DNA of 64,000 nucleotides, taken from positions 5,828,001 to 5,892,000 of the forward strand of contig NZ_CP139965.1 of assembly GCF_034424375.1 (NCBI RefSeq). The letters are read 5' to 3'. The DNA is from Paraburkholderia kururiensis. GTDB taxonomy: Bacteria > Pseudomonadota > Gammaproteobacteria > Burkholderiales > Burkholderiaceae. Both the position numbers and the translations under genes were made by a program. Under the pieces are notes generated by a model that saw only the letters and a list, made by a program, of their open reading frames with translations, did not search any database and was not told where the DNA came from. Position 1 is the stretch's first letter. Each line of letters begins with the position of its first letter. Positions 8,771 through 17,804 of this stretch are shown here, piece by piece.

Positions 8771-9505
8771 TCAGTAAGCCACCAGCGTGCCGTTCTCGAC
8801 GCGTACGCGTTGGCCTTGCTGGAACGGCGGCGCCTGGTGATACGTGAAATAGCGCGTCTTGCCGTTCTCCATGTGCACGCGCACCGAGTAGCTGGTGCTG
8901 CTGCGCAGACGTTTCTCCACCGAGTTGCCGGCGAGGCCGCCGCCCAACGCGCCGAGCAGCGTCATGGCGGTACGCCCGTTGCCCGAGCCGAACTGGTTGC
9001 CGACCACGCCGCCCGCAACGGCACCGCCTACCGCGCCGATGCCGGTGCCGTGGCCTTCCGTGCGTACCGCGGAGATCGCTTCTACCGTGCCGCAACTCTG
9101 GCAATACGCGGGCTGCGCCGGTTCGCGCTGCGCGTACGGCTGTTGCTGGGCATACGTCTGCGGTTGCGGCGCGGCTTGCTGTGCGTATTGCGCTTCCTGG
9201 CTGGGTACCGGCTGGGCCGGGGCGCGCTGAACCGGCGCCGGCTGTTGCTGTGCCTGCGTGGGCTGTTGCGATTGAGCGTACGTGGCCGGATTCGCCGGCT
9301 GCGAGGCATCCACCACCGGCTGCGACGCGATGGCCGCGGACTGAACCTGATTGTTCTCCGCGCTGCCGCTCGTGGCCTTCGGAAAGAGGCCCGTGATGGC
9401 CGCCGTGGCGGCGAGGCTCGCCACGATGACGGCGCCTGCCGCGACCGCGATGAGCGGATGAAGGCGGCGCGGCTGTGTGGGTTGAACGTTGGTCGGGTTA
9501 TTCAT
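8771..9505 (-). CDS. Membrane-anchored glycine-zipper 2TM-domain protein
   Basis: A 244-residue envelope protein. A hydrophobic anchor spans about residues 18-40 with a short basic cytoplasmic start. A Gln/Pro/Ala-rich disordered linker runs from about 45 to 133 and includes repeated YAQ motifs. A CxxC pair is at 135-138, and the glycine-zipper region (GIGAVGGAVAGGVVGNQFGSG and following) at about 152-192. The C-terminal part (YSVRVHMENGKTRYF) resembles the end of SlyB/PcP-type proteins. Unlike SlyB it has no lipobox. GGAGGC at 9511-9516 is a good ribosome-binding site for the start. It is monocistronic and converges on iscX. The molecular role is unknown; envelope integrity is the family-based guess. 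Confidence 0.78.
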   Translation of the reverse strand: MNNPTNVQPTQPRRLHPLIAVAAGAVIVASLAATAAITGLFPKATSGSAENNQVQSAAIASQPVVDASQPANPATYAQSQQPTQAQQQPAPVQRAPAQPVPSQEAQYAQQAAPQPQTYAQQQPYAQREPAQPAYCQSCGTVEAISAVRTEGHGTGIGAVGGAVAGGVVGNQFGSGNGRTAMTLLGALGGGLAGNSVEKRLRSSTSYSVRVHMENGKTRYFTYHQAPPFQQGQRVRVENGTLVAY

Positions 9506-9866
9506 TGATGGCCTCCGTCGTGACAGAGTCGGTCTTTATCAGACCGAGTGTCGCCCAGTTCGATCCGTCGGACCTTTTCACTTTGTAACGAAATCCGGCG
9601 GGGAAGCAGAGGAAAAGAGGGGAAGCTTGGGCACGGTCGTGGGAAACCGCGTCGCTGCCGCTTTTGCCGACGCGCCTGGGTGCGAGGGCAAAACGGGATC
9701 GAATCCATTTACCGGTAGTTACAAACCATCGGCGGGAAGGGCCGGATGACGAAGGAGCCCCTTCAAAGCCGGGCACAAAAAAAGCGCCGGGCATCATCGC
9801 CCGGCGCTTTCCAGATCGAACAAGCAGCGACCCACCGCAATACGGCGGCGCCACTGCTCCGCGCGA
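9506..9866. other. Non-coding interval between the glycine-zipper gene and lysS
   Basis: A 361-base interval between two minus-strand genes. It should hold the promoter of the glycine-zipper gene and holds the lysS terminator (9777-9810). The overlapping short open frames lack ribosome-binding sites and any recognisable motif. I see no RNA gene or repeat in it. Confidence 0.6.
9777..9810 (-). terminator. Intrinsic terminator after lysS
   Basis: Twelve perfect pairs (AAAGCGCCGGGC with GCCCGGCGCTTT) around a six-base loop; read on the minus strand the stem is followed by T residues. It lies 57 bases beyond the lysS stop. Confidence 0.9.
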
Positions 9867-11393
9867 TCACTCCTCGCGGCGCAGATGCGGGAACAGGATG
9901 ACGTCGCGGATGCTGGGGCTGTCCGTGAGCAGCATGACCAGCCGGTCGATGCCGATGCCGCAGCCGCCGGTGGGCGGCATGCCGTATTCCAGCGCGCGGA
10001 TGTAGTCGGCGTCGTAGTACATCGCTTCCTCGTCGCCGGCGTCCTTTTGCTCGACCTGCTTCTTGAACCGTGCAGCCTGGTCTTCCGGATCGTTGAGCTC
10101 CGAGAAGCCGTTCGCGATTTCGCGGCCAGTGATGAACAGCTCGAAACGCTCCGTGATGCCGGGCACCGTGTCCGACGCGCGCGCGAGCGGCGAGACTTCC
10201 ACCGGGTAGTCGATGATGTAGGTGGGCTCCCACAGCTGCGATTCCGCGGTTTCCTCGAAGAGTGCGAGTTGCAGCGCGCCGAGGCCCGAATTCAGGAATT
10301 TCGGCTCGGTGGTGTCCACGCCGAACTTCTTCAGCTCGGTACGCACGAACGCTTCGTCGCCCAGTTGGGCCGGCGTGTAATCCGGCGCGTACTTCTGGAT
10401 GGCCTGCGTAATCGTGAGGCGATGGAACGGCTTGCCGAGGTCCAGCTCGCGGCCCTGGTAGGTGAGGGTGGCCGTGCCGAGCGAATCGACGGCGGCCTGG
10501 CGGATGAGCCGCTCGACGAAGTCCATGAGCCACGTGTAGTCCGTGTACGCGGCGTAGAACTCCATCATCGTGAATTCCGGGTTGTGGCGCGGCGAGACGC
10601 CCTCGTTGCGGAAATTCCGGTTGATCTCGAACACGCGCTCGAAGCCGCCCACGATCAGCCGCTTCAGATACAGCTCCGGCGCGATGCGCATGAACATTTC
10701 CATGTCCAGCGCGTTGTGGTGCGTGATGAAAGGCTTGGCCGCCGCGCCGCCCGGAATGGGGTGCAGCATCGGCGTTTCCACTTCCATGAATTCGGCCTCC
10801 GACATGAAGCGGCGAATCGACGAGATCGCCTTCGTGCGCGCGACGAAAGTCTTGCGCGCCTCGGGCGTCACGATCAGGTCGACGTAGCGCTGGCGGTAGC
10901 GCATTTCCTGGTCCGCGAGACCGTGGAACTTGTCCGGCAGCGGACGCAGCGCTTTCGAGAGCAGGCGCAATTCCGTGCAGCGCACGGAAAGCTCGCCCTT
11001 GTTGGTGCGAAACAGCACGCCGCGCGCCGCGACGATGTCGCCCAGGTCCCACTTCTTGAACGCGTCGTAGGTGGCTTCGCCCACGTCGGCGGGCGTGATG
11101 AAGAACTGGATCTGGCCCGAGCCGTCCTGCACCGTCGCGAAGCTCGCCTTGCCCATCACGCGCTTGAGCATCATGCGGCCGGCCACGGCCACGTCGAGCG
11201 CTTCGGCTTCGAGCGTTTCCTTCGTGGCCTCGGCATAGGCCGACTGCAGTGCCGCGGCCTGGTGAGTGGGACGGAAGTCGTTGGGGTACGCGACGCCTTG
11301 CTCGCGCAGCGCGCGCAGCTTTTCGCGGCGCTCGGCCATGATCTGGTTGTCGTCCAGTTCCTGGGCGGCGTTCGGCTGGGTGGGTTCGGTCAT
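9867..11393 (-). CDS. lysS: Lysine--tRNA ligase (class II)
   Basis: A 508-residue class II aminoacyl-tRNA synthetase charging tRNA-Lys. An N-terminal OB-fold anticodon-binding domain (residues about 65-175, VAVAGRMMLKRVMGKASFATVQD) precedes the catalytic domain. Class II motif 2 is in FRNEGVSPRHNPEFTMMEFY, and motif 3 in the C-terminal GCGIGIDRLVMLLTD. Length is typical. It is the second gene of a prfB-lysS pair: the prfB stop is only 34 bases upstream, the same pairing as in E. coli, so the two are almost certainly cotranscribed and end at the terminator at 9777-9810. Confidence 0.97.
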   Translation of the reverse strand: MTEPTQPNAAQELDDNQIMAERREKLRALREQGVAYPNDFRPTHQAAALQSAYAEATKETLEAEALDVAVAGRMMLKRVMGKASFATVQDGSGQIQFFITPADVGEATYDAFKKWDLGDIVAARGVLFRTNKGELSVRCTELRLLSKALRPLPDKFHGLADQEMRYRQRYVDLIVTPEARKTFVARTKAISSIRRFMSEAEFMEVETPMLHPIPGGAAAKPFITHHNALDMEMFMRIAPELYLKRLIVGGFERVFEINRNFRNEGVSPRHNPEFTMMEFYAAYTDYTWLMDFVERLIRQAAVDSLGTATLTYQGRELDLGKPFHRLTITQAIQKYAPDYTPAQLGDEAFVRTELKKFGVDTTEPKFLNSGLGALQLALFEETAESQLWEPTYIIDYPVEVSPLARASDTVPGITERFELFITGREIANGFSELNDPEDQAARFKKQVEQKDAGDEEAMYYDADYIRALEYGMPPTGGCGIGIDRLVMLLTDSPSIRDVILFPHLRREE

Positions 11394-11427
11394 GATCGGT
11401 TGATGTTCGGTAGCGGGACGGCGCGGC

Positions 11428-12532
11428 TTACACGCCCTGCTTGAGGCTCGCGCTGATGAAGTCGTCGAGGTCGCCGTCGAGCACCGCTTTCGTGTTGCTC
11501 ATTTCGACGTTGGTGCGCAGATCCTTCACGCGGCTCTGGTCGAGCACGTAGGAGCGGATCTGATGGCCCCAGCCCACGTCCGACTTGCTCGATTCGAGCT
11601 TGTCCTGCTCGGCCTGGCGCTTGCGCAGCTCGGCTTCGTAGAGGCGCGACTTCAGCATGGCCATCGCCTCGGCGCGGTTGCGGTGCTGCGAGCGGTCGTT
11701 CTGGCACTGCACGACGATGCCCGTCGGAATGTGCGTGATCCGCACGGCCGAATCGGTCTTGTTGATGTGCTGGCCGCCCGCGCCCGAAGCGCGGAACGTG
11801 TCGATGCGCAGATCGGCCGGGTTGATGTCCACTTCGAACGATTCGTCCACCTCGGGATACACGAACACCGACGAGAACGAGGTGTGGCGCCCGCCCGACG
11901 AATCGAACGGCGACTTGCGCACGAGGCGGTGAATGCCGGTTTCCGTGCGCAAAAAGCCGTAGGCGTATTCGCCTTCCACCTTGATGGTCGCGCTCTTGAT
12001 GCCCGCGACGTCGCCTTCGGACTCTTCGAGCACTTCGGCCTTGAAGCCTTTGCGCTCGCAGTAGCGCAGGTACTGGCGCAGCAGCATCGAAGCCCAGTCG
12101 CACGCTTCGGTGCCGCCGGCGCCGGCCTGGATGTCGATGAAGGCGTTGTTGGGGTCCGCGGGGTTCGCGAACATGCGGCGGAATTCGAGGTCGGCGACGC
12201 GCTTCTCGATGGCGGCCGCGTCGGCTTCGCAGGCGACGAGCGTGTCTTCGTCGTTTTCCTCGCGGCCCATCTCGAACAGTTCCTGCGTGTCACGCAGGTC
12301 GTTGCCGATGCCGGTGAGCGAAGTGACGACGCCTTCGAGCAGCTTCTTTTCCTTGCCGAGTGCCTGGGCGTGCTTCGCATCGTCCCAGACGTTCGGGTCT
12401 TCGAGTTCCTTGTCGACTTCGGCTAGACGCGCAGATTTGGCGTCGTAGTCAAAGATACCCCCGAAGCTCGTCTGCGCGGCGGCGCAGGTCGGCTAGAGAG
12501 CTTTCGATCGCGTTCAGACGTTCCGCTTCCAT
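11428..12532 (-). CDS. prfB: Peptide chain release factor 2, with programmed +1 frameshift
   Basis: Release factor 2 (367 residues after frameshifting) recognises UGA and UAA stop codons and triggers peptide release. The gene starts at 12532 and its first 27 codons end in CGG GGG TAT CTT followed by an in-frame TGA at 12451-12449. Skipping the T at 12451 continues in the +1 frame (GAC TAC GAC) through to 11428. The slip site CTTTGAC and the internal Shine-Dalgarno-like GGGGG match the classical RF2 autoregulation site. The SPF recognition tripeptide is in KSPFDSSGGRH and the peptidyl-hydrolysis GGQ motif in SGAGGQHINK, preceded by Ala. Coding joins are complement 12532-12452 and 12450-11428. 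lysS follows after 34 bases. Confidence 0.97.
12449..12463 (-). promoter_or_regulatory. prfB +1 recoding site
   Basis: Read on the minus strand: CGGGGGTATCTTTGA. The stop TGA is at 12451-12449, the slippery CTT at 12454-12452, and the G-rich anti-Shine-Dalgarno stimulator two codons before it. Low RF2 lets the ribosome slip at CTT-T and read on, which sets RF2 level by feedback. Confidence 0.96.
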
Positions 12533-12584
12533 GTCGGTCCTGATTTGATGCTGTAAAAACGTGAAATTATAGCCGATTGCGGGG

Positions 12585-14291
12585 TCACGCCGCCGCGTGT
12601 TCCACGATCAGCTGCACCCGCGAAACGCCGTTCCAGGTGTCGGATGCAAGCCGGTAGGCGAGCATGGCGCGCGCCGGCAGCAGGTCGGTGTGGTTGAACC
12701 AGATCGCGTTGTAGCGCTGGCGGGCGCGCACCAGTTGCAGCTTGAGATGGCGGTCCTTCACGAGCGCCTGCGAGACCACGTCGAATTCGCCCGAAAAGAC
12801 CGGTGCCGGGAAGCCCTGGCCCCAAACGGCGGCATCGAGCATCTCGACGAACTGCGGCGTGAAATACGCGTCTTCGAGCTCGCCGTCGGTCTCGACGATG
12901 CGCGCGAGCGCGTCGTCGGAAAGCCATTCGCGGCCCACGGACTCGAACGCGGCCGTGAAGCGCGGCACGTCGGCACTGGCGATCGTGAGGCCGGCCGCCA
13001 TGGCGTGGCCGCCGAACTTCAGGATCAGCCCCGGCTCGCGCTTCGAGACGAGATCGAGCGCATCGCGCAGATGAAAGCCCGCAATCGAGCGGCCCGAGCC
13101 GCGCACGAGCACGCCGCTTTGGTCGGCGCGCGCGAACGTGAACACGGGCCGGTGAAAGCGCTCCTTGAGCCGTCCCGCGACGATGCCGATCACGCCCTGA
13201 TGCCAGGCGGGGTTGAAGAGCGTGATGGTGGCGGCATCCGCGGGGTCGACCTGCGCGAGGTCGTCGAGCGCCTGCTGCTGCATGCCGGCTTCGATCTCGC
13301 GGCGCTCGCGGTTCATCGCGTCGAGCTGCTGCGCCAGTTGCCAGGCGCGGCCGACGTCGTCCGTGGTGAGGCATTCGATGCCGAGCGACATGTCCGAGAG
13401 ACGCCCGGCCGCGTTCAGCCGCGGGCCCAGCGCGAAGCCGAGGTCGAAGCCCGAGGCGCTGCGCGCGTCGCGGCCCGCCGCGCGAAAGAGGGCGGCGATA
13501 CCGGGCTGCATGCGTCCGTTACGAATGCGTTGCAGGCCTTGTGCGACCAGCACGCGGTTGTTCGCGTCGAGCTTCACGACATCGGCCACGGTGCCGAGTG
13601 CGACGAGGTCGAGCAGGCCGTCGAGCCGCGGCTCGGCGCGTCCGTCATTAAAGGCGCCGCGCCGGCGCAGTTCCGCGCGCACGGCCAGCAGCACGTAGAA
13701 CATCACGCCCACACCCGCAATGCACTTGCTCGGAAAGCCGCAGCCCGGCTGGTTCGGATTGACGATGGCGCGTGCGGCGGGCAGCGTGTCGCCGGGCAGG
13801 TGATGGTCGGTGACGAGCACGTCGATGCCGAGCGCGTTGGCTGCCTCCACGCCCTCGACGCTCGCAATGCCGTTGTCCACGGTGATGAGCAGATCGGGCT
13901 TGCCGCCGGGCCGGGACGCCGCGAGCGCGACGATCTCCGGCGTGAGCCCGTAGCCGTACTCGAAGCGGTTCGGCACGAGGTAGTCCACCTCGCCGCCGAA
14001 CATGCGCAGGCCGCGCACCGCAACGGCGCAGGCGGTGGCGCCGTCGCAGTCGTAGTCGGCGACCACCAGCATGCGGCGCTTTGCTTCGATGGCATCGGCC
14101 AACAGCGCGGCCGCCTCGTCGCAGCCGCTCAGCATGGCGGGCGGCGTGAGGCGCGCGAGGCCGGTTTCGATCTCGCCCGGCTCGCAGACGCCACGCGAGG
14201 CATAGAGGCGCGCGAGCACGGGATGCAGGCCGTGCCGGATCAGGACTTCGACGTCGGCCATGGACGCTGCGCGGGTAACGATTCGGGTCAT
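12585..14291 (-). CDS. recJ: Single-stranded-DNA-specific exonuclease RecJ
   Basis: A 568-residue 5'-3' exonuclease of the DHH family, acting in RecF-pathway recombination, base excision and mismatch repair. Metal-binding motifs are in order: VVADYDCDGATAC near residue 76, VTDHHLPGD near 160 (the DHH motif), and LVALGTVADVV near 231. The DHHA1 domain shows RGSGRSIAGFHLRDAL and KFGGHAMAAGLTI. A C-terminal OB-fold completes the protein. Length matches other Burkholderia-type RecJ proteins. It lies 52 bases upstream of the prfB start on the same strand and 79 bases after the RpfE-like gene, so it is probably read with them. Confidence 0.96.
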   Translation of the reverse strand: MTRIVTRAASMADVEVLIRHGLHPVLARLYASRGVCEPGEIETGLARLTPPAMLSGCDEAAALLADAIEAKRRMLVVADYDCDGATACAVAVRGLRMFGGEVDYLVPNRFEYGYGLTPEIVALAASRPGGKPDLLITVDNGIASVEGVEAANALGIDVLVTDHHLPGDTLPAARAIVNPNQPGCGFPSKCIAGVGVMFYVLLAVRAELRRRGAFNDGRAEPRLDGLLDLVALGTVADVVKLDANNRVLVAQGLQRIRNGRMQPGIAALFRAAGRDARSASGFDLGFALGPRLNAAGRLSDMSLGIECLTTDDVGRAWQLAQQLDAMNRERREIEAGMQQQALDDLAQVDPADAATITLFNPAWHQGVIGIVAGRLKERFHRPVFTFARADQSGVLVRGSGRSIAGFHLRDALDLVSKREPGLILKFGGHAMAAGLTIASADVPRFTAAFESVGREWLSDDALARIVETDGELEDAYFTPQFVEMLDAAVWGQGFPAPVFSGEFDVVSQALVKDRHLKLQLVRARQRYNAIWFNHTDLLPARAMLAYRLASDTWNGVSRVQLIVEHAAA

Positions 14292-14370
14292 GCTGTTCGG
14301 TGCGTGCTGCGCAGAGGGTTCGTGCTTCGGCGTCGGGCCGCCGGCGGGTGCGAATGCGAAAGCGGCGCGC

Positions 14371-15465
14371 TCATTCGATGAACAGCGACGCGAATACGCG
14401 CCGGCGCCAGAATTTGCGCAGATCGCCGCGCGTGACGGCGAGCGTGACCGAGCCCGTGTCGCCGCACAGCGTGAGTTCTAGTGTGCGCAGTTCGCCCTTT
14501 TGCAGGGCGGCGAGGGCGGGCGCGAACCAGTTGCGCTCCAGCGCGGCGAACGCGGCATTCCAGCGCGCCCAGTCCTGCTCGACGAACGGCACGGAGAACG
14601 GATCGAGCTCGACGAGCGTGGCGCCGTCGGTGGGGCCTTCCGCCTCGCGCAGCGCCGCGAAAGTTGCGGGCGGTGCCTCATGCGGCGTTTGCGCCGCGAG
14701 CGCGAGCCCGCGCGTGGCGACGGCGTTCGAGTAGACGTGCGCGAACGGGCTCGTGACGGGCTGCGCCGTGCCCTGACCGTGGAACCAGATCGAATTGACG
14801 GCCGGCAGGCCGCGTGCCTCGCGCGCCTCGTTCACGGGATGCTCGAACCACGCCATCTGGATCTCGTTCTGCAGCTTCATCCAGAGCCGCGAGCGCTCGC
14901 CGGTATGGGCTTCGTGCGGCAGCCAGATTTCGATGTTGCGGCCGCTTGCGCGCAGCGGCGACGCGCCCGCGAGCGTGCCGAACGCGTCGCTCGAGAGATA
15001 CCAGCGTCGCGGCGTAGGCGCTTCGACGCGAACGCCCAGTTCCTCGATGAGCGGCCGCGCGATGCCGTGCAGCACGGCCGCTTCTTCGTCGGTCAGTTCG
15101 AGCGCCGCGGGATCGACCAGCACGAGATGGTCATGTGCGATGCGCACGTGCACAGGCTCCACGCATGCCCATGCCGCGGCGTCGGGCGCGCCGCCGTCGG
15201 CGCGCAGCATGTACGGCGCGAGCGGCGCTTCGTCGGCTGCCGCGGCACCGGCAGGCACTGCGCCGAACCGGCGTGCCACCCAGCGCTCGTGCGGCAGCGT
15301 GCGCTGAAAGTCTTCGCCGATCACGCGCTCCACCAGCGTGGCGCGCGCGACGAGCTGATCGAGCGCGGGGTGGGCGAGATGGGCAAGCGCGGTGGAAGCG
15401 TCGGCTGCGGAGGGCAGCGCGAAAGGCAGGAGCAGGTGCAGACGGTGGAGGGGTTCGACGTGCAT
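14371..15465 (-). CDS. RpfE-like / phosphoglycerate-mutase-like regulatory protein
   Basis: A 364-residue protein starting MHVEPLHRLHLLLPFALP. It resembles the family annotated as RpfE-type regulatory protein or cofactor-independent phosphoglycerate-mutase-like protein, generally found next to recJ. I see no full set of metal ligands for an active mutase. Conserved-looking segments are SVNSIWFHGQG-type (here PAVNSIWFHGQGTAQP) and NEIQMAWFEHPVN. It is the first gene of the recJ-prfB-lysS strand run and is divergent from lolC, with 244 bases between. A second ATG four codons upstream (15477) is an equally possible start; the frame stays open to 15663 but that part is arginine-rich and unlikely to be coding. 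Function is not established. Confidence 0.7.
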   Translation of the reverse strand: MHVEPLHRLHLLLPFALPSAADASTALAHLAHPALDQLVARATLVERVIGEDFQRTLPHERWVARRFGAVPAGAAAADEAPLAPYMLRADGGAPDAAAWACVEPVHVRIAHDHLVLVDPAALELTDEEAAVLHGIARPLIEELGVRVEAPTPRRWYLSSDAFGTLAGASPLRASGRNIEIWLPHEAHTGERSRLWMKLQNEIQMAWFEHPVNEAREARGLPAVNSIWFHGQGTAQPVTSPFAHVYSNAVATRGLALAAQTPHEAPPATFAALREAEGPTDGATLVELDPFSVPFVEQDWARWNAAFAALERNWFAPALAALQKGELRTLELTLCGDTGSVTLAVTRGDLRKFWRRRVFASLFIE

Positions 15466-15709
15466 GATGGTGCGCATTGTATGGCAAACTTCGCGGTTGA
15501 TTTGATCGCCGCGCCGCGCGTGGACGACCGCGGCGTGGAACCATCGGCCGCGATCCGCGCCCAACATGAGCAATGAGCGGGCAATGAGTGAGCGATGAGA
15601 CGGGGGCAATGCGCTGACGAATACGCCGCCGCTCCGCCACGCCGCAGCGCGGTCGCACGACACGCATCACCACAGGAATCACGCGCCGGGGGCGCAAACA
15701 AGGATTCGC

Positions 15710-16963
15710 TTGAAACTTCCCTACGAATATCAGATCGGCCTGCGCTACACGCGCGCAGGCAAACGCACCACCGGCAACGGCTTCATTTCGTTCATCGCGC
15801 TCGTTTCCATGTCCGGCATCGCGCTCGGCGTGGCGGCGCTCATCGTGGTGCTTTCGGTGATGAACGGCTTTCAGCGCGAAGTGCGCGACCGCATGCTCTC
15901 GGTGCTCGCGCACGTCGAAATCTTTTCGCCCACGGGGTCCATGCCCGACTGGCAGCTCACCGCGAAGGAAGCGCGGCAGAACCCCTCCGTGATCGGCGCG
16001 GCGCCGTACGTGGATGCCCAGGCGCTCCTCACGCGCGGCGACACCGTGAGCGGCGTGGCGCTGCGCGGCGTGGAGCCGTCGCTCGAACCCGAAGTCTCGG
16101 ACATCGGCAAGGAAATGAAGGCGGGTCAGCTGACCGATCTCACGCCGGGCAGCTTCGACATCGTGCTGGGTGCGGATCTCGCGGCCAATCTCGGCGTGCA
16201 GATGGGCGACAAGATCACGCTCGTCGCGCCCGAAGGCTCCATGACGCCCGCCGGCCTGTTGCCGCGCCTCAAGCAGTTCACCGTGGCGGGCGTGTTCGAA
16301 TCGGGCCACTACGAATACGACAGCACGCTCGCGCTCGTGAACATCCGTGATGCGCAGGCGCTGTACCGGCTGCCCGCGCCCACCGGCGTGCGGCTGCGTC
16401 TCAAAGACATGCAGCGCGCGCCCGAAGTCGCGCACCAACTGGCGCGCACGCTTTCGGGCGACCTCTACATCCGCGACTGGACGCAGCAGAACAAGACTTG
16501 GTTCTCGGCCGTCCAGATCGAAAAGCGCATGATGTTCATCATCCTCACGCTGATCATCGCGGTGGCCGCGTTCAATCTCGTCTCGTCGCTCGTGATGACG
16601 GTCACCAACAAGCAGGCCGACATCGCGATCCTGCGCACGCTCGGCGCGCAGCCCGGTTCCATCATGAAGATCTTCGTGGTGCAGGGCGTGACCATCGGCT
16701 TCGTCGGCACGGCAACGGGCGTCGCGCTGGGCTGCCTCATCGCATGGAGCATCCCGTGGCTCGTGCCGATGATCGAACACATGCTCGGCGTGCAGTTCCT
16801 GCCGCCGTCCGTCTACTTCATCAGCGAGCTGCCTTCCGAGCTGGTCGCCTCCGACGTGATTCGCATCGGCGGCATTGCCTTCCTGCTCTCGGCGCTCGCG
16901 ACGCTCTATCCCAGCTGGCGCGGCGCGAAGGTTCGCCCGGCGGAGGCGCTGCGCTATGAATGA
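15710..16963 (+). CDS. lolC: Lipoprotein-releasing ABC transporter permease LolC (LolE/LolF family)
   Basis: A 417-residue inner-membrane permease that, with LolD, lifts mature lipoproteins out of the inner membrane to LolA. One transmembrane helix at about residues 25-50 is followed by a large periplasmic MacB-like domain (about 55-265). Three C-terminal helices of the FtsX domain follow, with FNLVSSLVMTVTNKQADIAILRTLGA between the first two. It starts with TTG (MKLPYEYQIGLRYTRAG). The stop overlaps the lolD start by eight bases, so the two are coupled. No second permease (LolE) is adjacent, so a homodimeric LolF-type arrangement is likely. Confidence 0.92.
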   Translation: MKLPYEYQIGLRYTRAGKRTTGNGFISFIALVSMSGIALGVAALIVVLSVMNGFQREVRDRMLSVLAHVEIFSPTGSMPDWQLTAKEARQNPSVIGAAPYVDAQALLTRGDTVSGVALRGVEPSLEPEVSDIGKEMKAGQLTDLTPGSFDIVLGADLAANLGVQMGDKITLVAPEGSMTPAGLLPRLKQFTVAGVFESGHYEYDSTLALVNIRDAQALYRLPAPTGVRLRLKDMQRAPEVAHQLARTLSGDLYIRDWTQQNKTWFSAVQIEKRMMFIILTLIIAVAAFNLVSSLVMTVTNKQADIAILRTLGAQPGSIMKIFVVQGVTIGFVGTATGVALGCLIAWSIPWLVPMIEHMLGVQFLPPSVYFISELPSELVASDVIRIGGIAFLLSALATLYPSWRGAKVRPAEALRYE

Positions 16964-17702
16964 TCTTTCTCTCGCTGCGGCGAAGGCGGCAGGCCCGGCC
17001 GGCCATTCGCCTTACGTGCTCGAAGCGAACGGCATTTCGAAGTCGTTCGTGCAGGGCGGCCTCGACGTGTCGGTGCTCAAGGACGCGGAACTCGTCGTGA
17101 AGCGCGGTGAGAAGCTCGCCATCGTGGGTGCCTCGGGCTCGGGCAAGAGCACGCTGCTGCACGTGCTGGGCGGCCTCGACGAACCCGGGGCGGGCGCGGT
17201 GTCCGTGCTCGGCAAGCCGTTCACGCAGCTTTCCGAGCGCGAGCGCAACGACCTGCGCAACCGCGCGCTTGGCTTCGTCTATCAGTTTCACCATCTGCTG
17301 CCCGAGTTTTCCGCGCTCGACAACGTCGCGATGCCGTTGCGCATTCGCCGCATGTCGACCGAGGAAGCTCGTCGCGAAGCGCTCGCGATGCTCGAACGCG
17401 TGGGGCTGGGGCATCGCGCGAAACACCGGCCGGGCGAGCTGTCGGGCGGCGAGCGCCAGCGCGTGGCCATTGCGCGGGCGCTGGTGACGAAGCCCGCCTG
17501 CGTGCTGGCCGACGAGCCCACCGGCAACCTCGACGGCACCACGGCCGATACCGTGTTCAACCTGATGCTCGAACTTTCCGCAACGCTCGAAACGAGCTTC
17601 GTGATCGTCACGCACGACCCCGATCTCGCCGATCGCTGCGATCGCATCCTGCGGTTGCGCGACGGCACGCTGCACGAGGAGCCGGCGGCACATCACGGCT
17701 GA
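16956..17702 (+). CDS. lolD: Lipoprotein-releasing ABC transporter ATPase LolD
   Basis: A 248-residue ABC ATPase that powers lipoprotein release. Walker A is GASGSGKST near residue 58, the Q-loop is in YQFHHLLPEFSALDN, the signature LSGGERQRVAIARAL is near 160, and Walker B VLADEPTGNLD is near 184, followed by the switch His in VTHD. The start at 16956 overlaps the end of lolC (ATGAATGA), so translation is coupled. The frame is also open further upstream but only inside lolC. The next gene, tatD-like, begins 102 bases downstream. Confidence 0.95.
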   Translation: MNDLSLAAAKAAGPAGHSPYVLEANGISKSFVQGGLDVSVLKDAELVVKRGEKLAIVGASGSGKSTLLHVLGGLDEPGAGAVSVLGKPFTQLSERERNDLRNRALGFVYQFHHLLPEFSALDNVAMPLRIRRMSTEEARREALAMLERVGLGHRAKHRPGELSGGERQRVAIARALVTKPACVLADEPTGNLDGTTADTVFNLMLELSATLETSFVIVTHDPDLADRCDRILRLRDGTLHEEPAAHHG

Positions 17703-17804
17703 ATCCGCGGCGCGTTCGGGTCACGAGATCGAAGGATCGAACGACGGACGCGCCGCAAGCCGGGCCCGCGCCTTGCGGCGGCCCGTCGCGAGGAGGGCAT
17801 TGCC

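Noticed and set aside
9885..11444. A 519-codon plus-strand frame opposite lysS
   Set aside because: Shadow of lysS; it contains no plausible domain.
12449..12532. prfB as a frameshifted pseudogene
   Set aside because: The shift occurs exactly at the canonical RF2 recoding site, so the gene is functional rather than broken.
12597..14381. A 594-codon plus-strand frame opposite recJ
   Set aside because: Shadow of recJ, whose motifs are complete on the minus strand.
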